Below, piece after piece: positions 46,910 to 56,238 of a stretch of DNA of 64,000 nt (positions are counted from its first letter, which is position 1; the number at the start of each line of letters is the position of its first letter). This stretch comes from Pseudofabraea citricarpa. Taxonomy: Eukaryota > Ascomycota > Leotiomycetes > Helotiales > Dermateaceae. The translations under genes and the position numbers were made by a program. The notes under the pieces are model-generated. The model was not told the origin of the DNA. It did not search any database and saw only the letters and a program-made list of their open reading frames with translations. The DNA lies in NCBI GenBank assembly GCA_029641185.1, contig JAPWGK010000001.1, positions 942,501 to 1,006,500 on the forward strand, written 5' to 3'.

Positions 46910-47115
46910 AGATGGAGAACTAGGTGGAGGTCTTCCGAGTCTGATATAGAATAGATATGATGAATGATAAGATGAACAGATTTGCTGAATTCCTTTCCCG
47001 AAAAAAACTATAGCTGGCCGATGCTAATATGTATACTGACGACCGTAAGTTACCCTGATTGATTGTTGTAGTTTTCTTACCCAGTCCTCTGCCTGCTGGT
47101 TATCTATGGTATCAC

Positions 47116-48536
47116 TTAGCCGCGGCTAGATGCCACAATAGCTTTCACTTCAGGGACATTCTGCTCCAAAACAGCTAACACTTCGCTCCAAACCTCGGCT
47201 TGTAGTGCCTGTCCTTCTGGGCCTGTAATGTTCTTCTCTACCTGCCTTGTTATTGTGAGTGCATCTTCAGGTAATGTGGATAGAATGTCAACTTACTTAT
47301 TATATTCCTCGTCTGTAGAATAGTGTTTGATGAACTTTCCATGGTCAGATTCTGGAGTAAGGGCTGATAGAACAAGAGTCCTCGCACCGCCCTCAGTCTG
47401 CCGTCCACAACTGGATTAGTATGATCGTTTATTATGGACTCGGAGATCAATTGTGAGAAATGGCAGGGAATCGTGTGCTTTTGTGAGATATGAAAACAGA
47501 ATAACGTACAGATTTGGCGACAGCTGTAGTAAACAAGTAAACTGCAACAATGAGAAGATAAGATGTTTTATATTGGCGGCCCAGGTTCGACTTAACAATA
47601 CCTAGAAGTTGTGAGTTTTCGTACTCCACCCGGAGTTAGAGATTGGACTCACCCGGGCATATCGTATTTACGATAACTTGCGGCCTGCATATACGATTAG
47701 CCTTTGAGTAACGCATGGGACAAGTCTAATGAACTGAATGGCCCAATCAGTGACTGCTATTCAGCGACTAGCTCAAAGCACCGAAAATTCGATAGCAAGG
47801 GATAATGGTGTTGACCAGGCCAGACATGGATTTATCTGAAGGGTGGATCTTCCTACCTTCCGTCAGACCCAAGCGCAAGTTTAGCGATCTCATTGACCAC
47901 GTAATGTTCCAATAATTTGCTGATTCCATACATAGGGTTCCTTGGAGGAGGCTTCGGAAAGTTTTCCTTCTTATTGAAGAAAGAAAGGACATCTTTGGTA
48001 GGGAAATTCTCATTTATGTCCACAAAGCGATGCAAGCCGCTTGTCACAAATCCCAAGTGAGCCTTACCATTTCCAGCCTCTTTGATCCAAGGCAGAAGTA
48101 GTATAGCTAGTAATCCAGTGGAAAGGATGTTGACCTGCATCGTCTCCTCCCAACCATCGCTTGTTTGCTTGAATTCTGTGTTTAGTAGGCCGGCATTGAG
48201 AAGCACATAATCAATGCTTTTGATCTCAGCTTTCACTTGATCTGCGAACTTTTTGGTGCGATCGAAGGTACTCATGTCTAACTCCATAACTTCCACAATG
48301 TCTTTGGTGTTGGTCTGGTACTCAATGGTTTGTTTTGCAGCATCTCCCGCCGATTTGGTGCGAGCTGTAATAATGACTTTCGAGGCCCCCAGATTGACAA
48401 AGTGAACTGCTGCTGCCAAGCCTAGGCCTGAAGAGGCACCAGTGATGAGTATAGATTGCCCATCGAAGGACCCTGGTGGAGGTAGTGCTGGCAGACCAAA
48501 TTTGTTTCTCCAGATGAGGGAGGCAAAAGCAGCCAT
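47116..48536 (-). CDS. short-chain dehydrogenase/reductase
   Basis: Five exons. Exon 1 runs from ATG 48536 (MAAFASLIW) to about 47865; later exons give PQVIVNTICPGIVKSNLG, a hydrophobic stretch (SYLLIVAVYLFTTAV), the segment TEGGARTLVLSALTPES, and a last exon ending in SSRG. Rossmann motif TGASSGLG at about 32-39, NAG at about 113, and YGISK as the catalytic Tyr-x-x-x-Lys at about 203. The retinol-dehydrogenase/WWOX-like layout, with an extended C-terminus and TEGGAR motif, is common in fungal SDRs that act on lipids or secondary metabolites; substrate unknown. The C-terminal hydrophobic helix suggests membrane association. A continuous scan breaks after GSDGR because of an intron, not a mutation. 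Confidence 0.87.
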
Positions 48537-49208
48537 TTCAAGGTAGCTTCAAACCCTGAGAAACTATCAGTGCACAGTCAAAATTTATTGCAGAAAACAC
48601 TAACCTTATTTTTATCGGCAAAGATCTAGTTACTAATACGAATTTAGAGACCACAACGTATATGAGCTATTGAAGTCTGCAAGAAACCCCAGAAAAATGT
48701 TGATAATGAATTAAACGGAAGAAGAGATGGCAACAATAGATGAAATCAAAGACGGTTGTCGACGAGTAATTCTACCCAAAATCAATGGAAATGGGAAGAC
48801 TTTTAAGTAAATGTCAGCCGGACTTTGCAGACTCATCCGTGGTGATAGTGGCTTCTCATCCGCAGCAGATTGCCAGATTACAAATGTCCATCAAACCTAT
48901 CCTTGTCTCGTACCTGTCATCAAAAGTCCCACAGTAGATAATAAGGAGCTCCGTAAGGAAATTCCAGCCAATCTTGTACACGGCAAGGATGAATATCGAA
49001 TAGGTAGATAGTAAAGGTTGGCTGGTTGGTTGATGGTCGAGAGAGAGCTGATACACTACGCAGGGCCCTCGCAAGGCTGAACTAGCGCAGCCTCGTCTGC
49101 TAGCGTTGGAAAGAAATGTTTCTGCAGAGCTGCCACTATTTACATCATACAGCTCAGAACTCCACACAGCTAAGGAATTGCGCGTCAAAATTAAGACATT
49201 AAACGGCA
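48537..49208. other. divergent promoter region, SDR / RRP42
   Basis: 672 nt between start codons. A frame of 66 codons at 48811-49011 (+) and a longer antisense frame crossing RRP42 were examined and not accepted. Confidence 0.5.
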
Positions 49209-50360
49209 ATGGCGCCATCATCAACCCAGCAAGTTCTTTTGAGTCCAGCAGAGCTCTCATATCTCCATACATCGCTGTCGCAAACCCCACCAATCCGCCC
49301 CGATGCGCGAACAAGCACACAGTTCCGACCTTTGATAGCAGAGACAGACATTCTTCCTGGTACAAATGGCAGCGCGCGAATATGTTTTGCAGATGGCACG
49401 GAGGCAATTGTAGGAGTGAAGGCAGAGGTGGAGAAGTCGCGGCTTGACTATCGAGCTCGTGAGAACTTGGACGAAACAGCAGACGATGACGACGATGAAG
49501 ATGATGAGAGTTCCACCCAACAGCGAGGATTAAATGAGTGGGTAGAAATGTCGGTCGAGATCCCAGGATTTCGAGACGACGATTCGGTGCCCGTCTTCTT
49601 AGCTGCACTGCTCAGTGAAGCTCTACTAGCCGATGGATCTTTCACCAATAAGTTATGGATCAACCGAAAATTCCACTGGAAGCTCTACTTGGATGTATGA
49701 ATTCCTGTGCCTATAATTTAAGAGACTGCTAATTTCTGGTAGGTTTTACTTCTATCACAGCCACTCTCATATCCGTTACCACTACTTTCTCTCACAGCGC
49801 ATCTCGCACTGCTCTCAACACGCCTTCCAAAATTGAAGTCGGAACAAGACGAGGATCCTCTCTTTGATGATGACTGGGCTGCATCTGTTTACCTATATCC
49901 ACGCACACAAATGCAGACGAGGCCACCCATCACCCTTCTTGTTATGGCAGTGGGAGGTAATATTATATTTGACCCAAGCAAAGAGGAACTTGCCGTTGCC
50001 GAGGCTGTACTAGCTGTATCGGTTGGAGAGAGCTCGCAGGGCGAGGGAGATATGGAAGTCGATTCAAGAAAAGCAGGAAGGAAGCTGAAACTACTTTCTG
50101 TCAGGACTATCGATCCACCATCAAGATTAACACCAGCAGGAGTTCCTAACACTTTGAACACAGCGACTGGAGGATCTGCAGCTGGGACAACAGAGCAGGC
50201 TTCCAGCCAACGAGAGACTATGGAAGAAGAAGGTGTTTGGCAGCCGCCCAGAGGTGGAGCAAAGAGAAAGTTGATTGCTGCCATGATACATAGAGTCTTA
50301 GAATCGGGAGGCGTTGCAGATGAAGTATTAGATGGCTTAGATGCAGTTGAGTTGGGTTAG
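49209..50360 (+). CDS. RRP42: exosome core subunit Rrp42
   Basis: Two exons, 49209-49694 and 49743-50360 (48-nt intron), 367 aa. RNase PH fold: LLSPAELSYLHTSL, then IRPDARTSTQFRPL at about 29, SARICFADGTEAIVGVKAEV at about 55, and in the second half LKLLSVRTIDPPSRLTPAG. Rrp42 is a catalytically inactive member of the six-subunit ring of the RNA exosome, working in nuclear and cytoplasmic 3'-5' RNA processing and decay. An acidic Asp/Glu run (about 90-100) and a Ser/Glu-rich insertion in the C-terminal part lengthen it beyond the yeast protein (265 aa). Rrp43 is the main alternative identity. Its stop is only 30 nt from the convergent mitochondrial-protein gene. Confidence 0.82.
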
Positions 50361-50390
50361 TGTACAATTTATATGATGCTGGCACTTCGA

Positions 50391-51169
50391 CTACCAGATT
50401 CCAAACCACTTCTTGATCACAGGTCTCTCCCTTCGCACTTCTACATTTTCTCCGGTGTTGTCACCAAGTGGAATGGCTGGACCTTGAAGCTCGGCATCAG
50501 TCTTAGCCGTCCAGCCTCCGAAGCCTTCATCTTTGTCTAGTCCATGAGCCTTCCTGTATGCACCTCTCTTGGCCACATCTTCTACCTTCCTCCTTCTCCT
50601 ATCAGCAGTCTCAGCAGTCATATGGGCCGAGTGCAATTTCAGAACCTCGATAATGGTCCGTGTGAACGCAATGGGATGCAAGAATAATTGGGTCGAGTGA
50701 GGAAGCATATCAGCGAACGGCGAATCGCGCTTGAAGTTGGTGAGGAAAACAGTAAGGGCCATTGTAGTAAGAGTTCCCTGCGGATGGTTAGTTATACCCT
50801 GCTACAGAACCTGGGGAAACACACCATGCAGATGAACACATGTATACACCGATTGTGGATGAACCAATGCATAAAAGTTCCCTCCGCAGGCATCATATTC
50901 GGGTACTTCTTCGTCTGCTGCCTTGCCTTCTCCTCCGCAGACAGCTGAGGTCCCGGATACCGCGGCGCTTCTTTGCGAAGTCTTGCGCCATGAGATGGAG
51001 GATTGAACTTGGATGGCTTTTCGAGCACGAGTGGTTTCGAAGGCTTAGCAGGTTTCTTGCTTTTGTTTGAGGCATGTCGAATGAAGTTGGAGGGCGTTGG
51101 GAGCCGTGTTCTCCATATTGCACTCCTCTGAGGGAGCAGGAATCGCGGGATGGCTGTTGCGGACGACAT
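50391..51169 (-). CDS. predicted mitochondrial membrane protein
   Basis: Two exons, 51169-50825 and 50777-50391 (47-nt intron), 243 aa, phase 0. The start is at the first ATG, 51169 (MSSATAIPRFLLPQRSAIW). The Arg/Ser-rich N-terminus without acidic residues (to about residue 35) is a likely mitochondrial presequence. A basic Pro/Lys-rich stretch follows. The segment HNRCIHVFICM joined to GTLTTMALTVFLTNF (about 105-130) is a probable single membrane span. The C-terminal region is charged, with WTAKTDAELQGP and a final KKWFGIW. I recognise the general pattern of a fungal mitochondrial inner-membrane protein but no named family. It is divergent from cytochrome c, which supports a mitochondrial role. 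Confidence 0.75.
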
Positions 51170-51632
51170 TATGGCGTGTATGGCCAATGGTAGGGATGAA
51201 GTGCTGAAGAATTTCAGACCTGACCTGACCTGACCTGAGCTTGTTTACGGGCTTCTGGTCGCCGAGTAGCTCAAAAATCTTCCGGGAGTGTACGGCGACC
51301 TGGGAGAGCCAAACCCGTGTCGCGCATTCCCGTGATGCCTTCTGTTCTTTTCTCCGTTCCGATTTCTCCCTAATGGGAGGCACATGATTCGTCGAGGTTG
51401 TGCCCGGTTTCTGAAGGTGGATCGGCTGCGAGGGCTGCTAGTTAACCGGAAGATGATGCGCTAAAATCGACGTGGTCTTGATTTCTCGGAGCGCTCTCCA
51501 AAACTTTTCTTCCTCACCCATAAAATCAGCCTTTTCTCATCCTCACATCTTCTCCAACTTACCACACTCTCACCTTCCTCCTAATACACCTCTCCGATAT
51601 CACTTATTCCTCCATACCTTCAATCAGTCAAG
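51170..51632. promoter_or_regulatory. shared promoter, mitochondrial protein / cytochrome c
   Basis: 463 nt between two divergent start codons of mitochondrial genes. A CCTGACCTGA direct repeat (about three copies) lies at 51219-51238. The right 150 nt is pyrimidine-rich leader for cytochrome c. Confidence 0.5.
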
Positions 51633-52498
51633 ATGGGATTCAAAGACGGTACGTGCCAACTCTAATATCCTGCTCCCTGATGCGAAAACGGTCACGTCAC
51701 CGATAAATCGAAGCCATTGAATCATCGAATCGGCCCCTGAGGCACTGCGGTTCTACATGAGGACGATGCTGTGGAAGATGGACGCGATGGGAAAGTTGTG
51801 TTGGTATCCAGAGTACTGGGCGTCGTTGACTCAAGGGGGCACAATCCTCTGCCGCCACCGTCCGACGGCTCGGAAACTTTGCACCAACACTTCATTTCTA
51901 CCTCAAACCTCCCTACATTGCGCATGGCCGTCCTCCCGAAGAAGGCGAACTCGATTTCAAAGTTTCGGGGCTTTCTCATCATCTGCAATGGTGGCGGCCA
52001 GCTTGCGCCTGGCCCCCTTTTGACGAGCCGAACAAAGAAAAAATGGACACATAAGCTGACAGAAGGAACTTTAGGTGACGCAAAGAAGGGTGCCAACCTC
52101 TTCAAGACCAGATGCGCTCAGTGCCACACCCTTAAGGAGGGCGAGGGAAACAAGATTGGACCAAACTTGTTCGGTCTTTTCGGACGCAAGACCGGATCCG
52201 TTGAGGGATACTCATATACCGATGCCAACAAGGCAAAGGGAATCGAGTGGAACGCAGACACCTTGGTACGTTCCGCTACACACTAACTAAGCATCGGGGC
52301 GCCTATTAACGGGATTAAAATAGTTCGAGTACCTAGAGAACCCAAAGAAGTACATTCCTGGAACGAAGATGGCTTTCGGTGGATTGAAGAAAGACAAGGA
52401 CCGTAACGATTTGGTCACGTATGTTTTTCAAGTCTCCCTGATGGCAAGTTTGTGTACTGACATGTTAAAACAGTTTCCTCCGAGAAGAGACAAAGTAG
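51633..52498 (+). CDS. CYC1: cytochrome c
   Basis: Four exons, 51633-51648, 52075-52265, 52324-52418 and 52474-52498; 327 nt, 108 aa, exactly the usual fungal length. Exon 1 codes only for MGFKD plus one base. Haem attachment is by CAQCH (about residues 18-22); the axial Met lies in PGTKMAFGG (about 84), with the typical [10 protein letters not shown] loop before it. It carries electrons between complexes III and IV in the intermembrane space. Intron 1 is unusually long (426 nt) and its downstream 300 nt is open in the reading frame of exon 2, so a scan alone gives a false N-terminal extension. It is divergent from the mitochondrial membrane-protein gene. Confidence 0.96.
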
Positions 52499-52774
52499 AT
52501 GAGATAGACTATCTGGTGGCGTCGAAGACCTTTGTATTCATAGCATAGACTGTACTTTTGTAATAAGCATAGAGAGCACCTGCGAGGTGTTGGTTTGCTA
52601 CGTTCCCCATGTTCCCCAATAGAAGATCTCCTCTTTTACACACTTTACAATGCACATTATCGCTTTGACTTTTAAATGAAATCCGCAATACGTTCAAACA
52701 GTGGCGCCAAATCACTCGAGATTGCTGCACAATTAATTTTAATAGCCGAGATCAGATTTATTAGGTATCAAAGC

Positions 52775-54436
52775 TCATCCAGCAGCCAGATCTATATGGA
52801 CCTTCTCTTTCGGTCGAGCCACTAATCCTTCCTTGACAGCGCCATTGGCTTGCTGCACACGAGAATACTGCTTCTCAGCTGACTCAATAGTTCGAATGTT
52901 CGAAGCAAGTTTATTCATAGTCTCGATGTACTCGTCATAGGGGTCCGAGTCGAAAACAATGCCGCCACCTGGTACGAAATTAGTAGTTGGTCGTCCATGC
53001 ATAGTAGAGCCAGACTTACCAGCTTGGAGATATGCGATTCCGTCCTTGACAACCATTGTTCGCAACGCTATACAAGTATCCATCTCACCTTCGACCTCTT
53101 TGCCTTGACTATCAACACTGCCATATCCGAAATAACCTACAGCGCCAGCGTAGACACCTCGCTTCTCTTGCTCCAGCTCGGCAATCAATTCCATCGCCTT
53201 GACTTTAGGCGCTCCAGAGACAGTTCCAGCAGGAAAGATGGACCTGAAAGCGTCGAATCTCGTCTTGTCCTTTCTCAGCACCCCAGAAACCTGGGATACT
53301 AGATGTTGCACGTGACTGAACTTCTCGACGACCATTAGACGGTCGACACGAGTCGTCAATGGATCACAGACCCGGTTGATGTCATTGCGAGCAAGATCCA
53401 CCAGCATGACATGTTCGGCTCTGTCCTTTAAGGAATTTCGGAGTTCGTTCGCTAAGTTTTCGTCTTCCTCCGCGGTTTTACCTCGCTTTACAGTGCCAGC
53501 GATGGGATGAGTAATGACTCGGCCTTCCTCTCCCTTTACGAGAAGTTCTGGAGAAGCACCCACAATCTGAAAGTCAAGGCAGTTGATGTAAAAAAGATAG
53601 GGTGATGGGTTGACAGTCCGAAGATGCCGGTAAATGTTGAATGGATGGAGACTGGTTGGTCGAGCAAATCGCTGAGAGGGGACAGCTTGAATGATATCGC
53701 CAGACGTAATGTGCTCCTTTAGAGTTGTTACATGCTTCTCGTAGCCCTCTTGGCCGATGTTGGAAGTAAAGGGCTGATCCAACTTGATCGGCGACTGTTC
53801 TGGAAGCGGTGTATCTGGGGAAAGCAAAACATTGACAACCTCATCAATTGTCTCTCGTGCTGTTTCGTAAGCATCTGAAAGCTCGGATGAGTTGGCTGGG
53901 ACTCGTAAGTAGGTTATGACCTTAATCACGCCGTAAAATCGATCGAAAGCTACTATTGTATCGAAGAGCATGAAGAGTGACTCTGGCACCTTCAAAACAT
54001 CCTTCATTGGCCGAGCAGTCTTGGGTTCGAAGTATCTCACACAATCATACCCGACATATCCAATGGCACCTCCAGTCAACGGTGGTAAAGCTAGTCCTGG
54101 AACATGGGCAACACGGCTCTTAGAGAGTTCCTCCTCGAGTGCAGGTAGCGGATCTTTCTGCTCTCCATGGCCTTCCCCCGTCTTCAAAATCTTCCTTGGC
54201 CCAGCTCCCACAAAACTGTATCTTCCAACTTGCTCTGTGGCAGCGCTTTCGAAAAGGAAGGAATGCTCGGATTTCGAATGTGCGGAGATCTTGAGGTATG
54301 CTGCAGATGGCGTAATCAAGTCCGAGGAGATCTGGGCAAAGACCGGTACCAAATTGGGAGCTGCAGCATTGCCAGCAGATTTAGACAAAATGTCTCTTAT
54401 TGTGTCCAACGATGGCTGGAGTTCTTCCTGGGACAT
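52775..54436 (-). CDS. TRP2: anthranilate synthase component I
   Basis: First enzyme of tryptophan synthesis (chorismate to anthranilate with component II). 536 aa after removing one 51-nt intron, 53019-52969. That intron has no stop and keeps frame, but splicing restores the conserved YLQAGGGIVFDSDPYDEY. Other family motifs: SFLFESA (the Trp feedback-site region, about residue 60), GGAIGYVGYDCVRYFEP, DIIQAVPSQRF, THPIAGTVKRG, DLARNDINRV and FPAGTVSGAPKVKAMELI. The ATG at 54436 (MSQEELQPSL) is adequate, but a 12-nt upstream exon (54520-54509, MASS) with a GTAAGT donor could splice in frame. Cytosolic. It is convergent with cytochrome c. Confidence 0.95.
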   Translation of the reverse strand: MSQEELQPSLDTIRDILSKSAGNAAAPNLVPVFAQISSDLITPSAAYLKISAHSKSEHSFLFESAATEQVGRYSFVGAGPRKILKTGEGHGEQKDPLPALEEELSKSRVAHVPGLALPPLTGGAIGYVGYDCVRYFEPKTARPMKDVLKVPESLFMLFDTIVAFDRFYGVIKVITYLRVPANSSELSDAYETARETIDEVVNVLLSPDTPLPEQSPIKLDQPFTSNIGQEGYEKHVTTLKEHITSGDIIQAVPSQRFARPTSLHPFNIYRHLRTVNPSPYLFYINCLDFQIVGASPELLVKGEEGRVITHPIAGTVKRGKTAEEDENLANELRNSLKDRAEHVMLVDLARNDINRVCDPLTTRVDRLMVVEKFSHVQHLVSQVSGVLRKDKTRFDAFRSIFPAGTVSGAPKVKAMELIAELEQEKRGVYAGAVGYFGYGSVDSQGKEVEGEMDTCIALRTMVVKDGIAYLQAGKSGSTMHGRPTTNFVPGGGIVFDSDPYDEYIETMNKLASNIRTIESAEKQYSRVQQANGAVKEGLVARPKEKVHIDLAAG

Positions 54437-54846
54437 TGTGAGCTCTTTTGGCTATTTGGCGGTGGGGAGTCTTGGAACAACACATTAATTGTCCCAAAAA
54501 ATACTTACACTGGACGCCATCGTGATGGAAGCGTAGATTATGAGACTACGATGTGACTTCCAATTGTCCAATCTTGTTCTGACATCCAGAAGGAAAATAG
54601 GGATCAAAGGGCAGAGGCAATCTTGCGCTTCACACACACACAGCTGTGACTGTTTTCTTGTTCACCACAAAATAAATCGGCAGAACGTCGTGGCGTGAGC
54701 CCAGCCAGCGTGCATCTATCAAATGCTCACCCCGCCAATCTCGTGACGTCTCTTTCCAATGACAACAAGAATTATATCTCGTGGTTTTCAAGGCTGCCGT
54801 TGCGGTAGATTTTGCTCCAAGCAAGCTCGGGCAGGCCTCTTTCACC
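54437..54846. other. divergent promoter region, TRP2 / coiled-coil gene
   Basis: Contains the possible 12-nt TRP2 leader exon (54509-54520, minus). A CACACACACA run lies at 54631-54641. No CPC1/Gcn4 site was established by eye. Confidence 0.45.
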
Positions 54847-55757
54847 ATGAGCCTGCATTACCTGGGTATTGCGCATTCACCAGTCCTCCGACGCCAGTTT
54901 TCCTCCCCGCCAGCAGCCACTGCTACTACCAGGAGCAGCAAAGAATCCACGCCAGATCAAGAAAACGTGACACAGGATAGCAAAGATGTTCTGATCGAGA
55001 GGCTGAACGACCTAGCTCTCCGCTTGGCCGAAGACAAGCTGGAAGATGCCGCGGTTAGCGTTCTTCACAAAGAGGTCGACCGCATCGAGGTGCTTATGCG
55101 AGGAGACAAGATTTCCAAACCAGCCCGCGCCGAAAGTCAGAACGCGCAGAGTGTGGGGGGGAACGAGGATGATGTTTTCTGGGGCCCAGCTACGCCGACG
55201 CGAAATGTCCGCATGAGATTGCCAACGAGCTTCAATAAATCGAGTGAGGAGAAAACCCCCCAGTCTCCCCAGATCACTGCTTCTCGAGCGGCCGAATTGG
55301 CGACGGCAGCCGAGGCACTTGTAAGTCAGTTGACAGAAGCAATATCTGAGGTCCAAGCGAGGAGAGAAGAATCAACTGTGAGTTCCTACGTACTAGTCAT
55401 AGTTGTAATTAAACTAATTGCATCCAGCACATTCATGATCTCTTGGTAGATCGTTGCGAAAGGGCTGCAGCACGGATCCTCTTTCTGGAAGATCACATAA
55501 CAAATATGGAAGAGGACTTTGAAGCCTGTCAGTCGGAGATGAAATATCTCCGCCTTCAGCTCCGTGCTATCGAGGTGCAGTGTAAGCCATACTTGCCAAA
55601 GGACCAGGATCAAGAGCTTACAGACAGCATTCGGAATTGGACGCTTGATTGGGAGGATATTAATAGAAGGACGAAAGCTCGGAGGAAAAAATGCCGTATT
55701 AAACGTTCTTCAGAGGGCTCGATTGATGAATCGCCTAGTAGGCTTGATAGCATTTGA
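54847..55757 (+). CDS. coiled-coil hypothetical protein
   Basis: Two exons, 54847-55377 and 55428-55757 (50-nt intron), 286 aa. The ATG at 54847 (MSLHYLGIAHSPVLRRQFSS) is the first in this frame. Heptad-like Leu/Glu/Lys patterns at about 55-85 (LIERLNDLALRLAEDKLED), 150-175 and 180-250 predict coiled coils. The middle region (WGPATPTRNVRMRLP) is Pro/Thr-rich with possible SP/TP sites, and the C-terminus is basic (RRTKARRKKCRIKR), as in a nuclear signal. The N-terminus has a RRQFSS sequence like a mitochondrial cleavage site, which conflicts with a nuclear reading. No family recognised. Confidence 0.75.
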
Positions 55758-56238
55758 TGTCTTGATGGGATATTCTACGTTGAGTGGAGTGGGATTCTGT
55801 AACAGCAGGACGAATGGATTAGGGACTTTCCAAGTTTGCTATACTTTTCGGCGACAGACAGTACAGAATAATGATTCTTTACCTAGGTAACCAAACGACA
55901 GGTTCTACTTCGAACAATTATCTATTGTTATTGTAACAGAAGATGAACATGTTCTATGATGAGCTAATCTGCTCAAGGACTTGTCAAGTAACATAATTGA
56001 ATCATTTATAAGTACCAAGCACGTGTTGGAAGATATGTATTCACGTTAACCCCATCTATGATATCACGAGTATATAAATTTCAATTGAGGCATATTTGTG
56101 TCTAACGAATTGTCATTGGATTTTTCTATAAGCCAATACTCGACTGGTCACCATCCTTCATACATAATTCATAAATCGTCAAACATATCTGCAATCTAGG
56201 ACTCGTGCAAATACTATCACGTTCCTCTCAATTCTCCC
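55758..56238. other. intergenic, AT-rich
   Basis: Convergent 3' flanks of the coiled-coil gene and ATE1. No gene seen. Confidence 0.5.

Noticed and set aside
48856..49608. 250-codon minus-strand ORF
   Set aside because: Antisense shadow of RRP42 exon 1; the sense frame has clear exosome motifs.
51771..52286. 171-codon frame read as an extended cytochrome c
   Set aside because: It begins at GTG inside intron 1; splicing of the 16-nt first exon gives the standard 108-aa protein. Kept only as a finding about the open intron.
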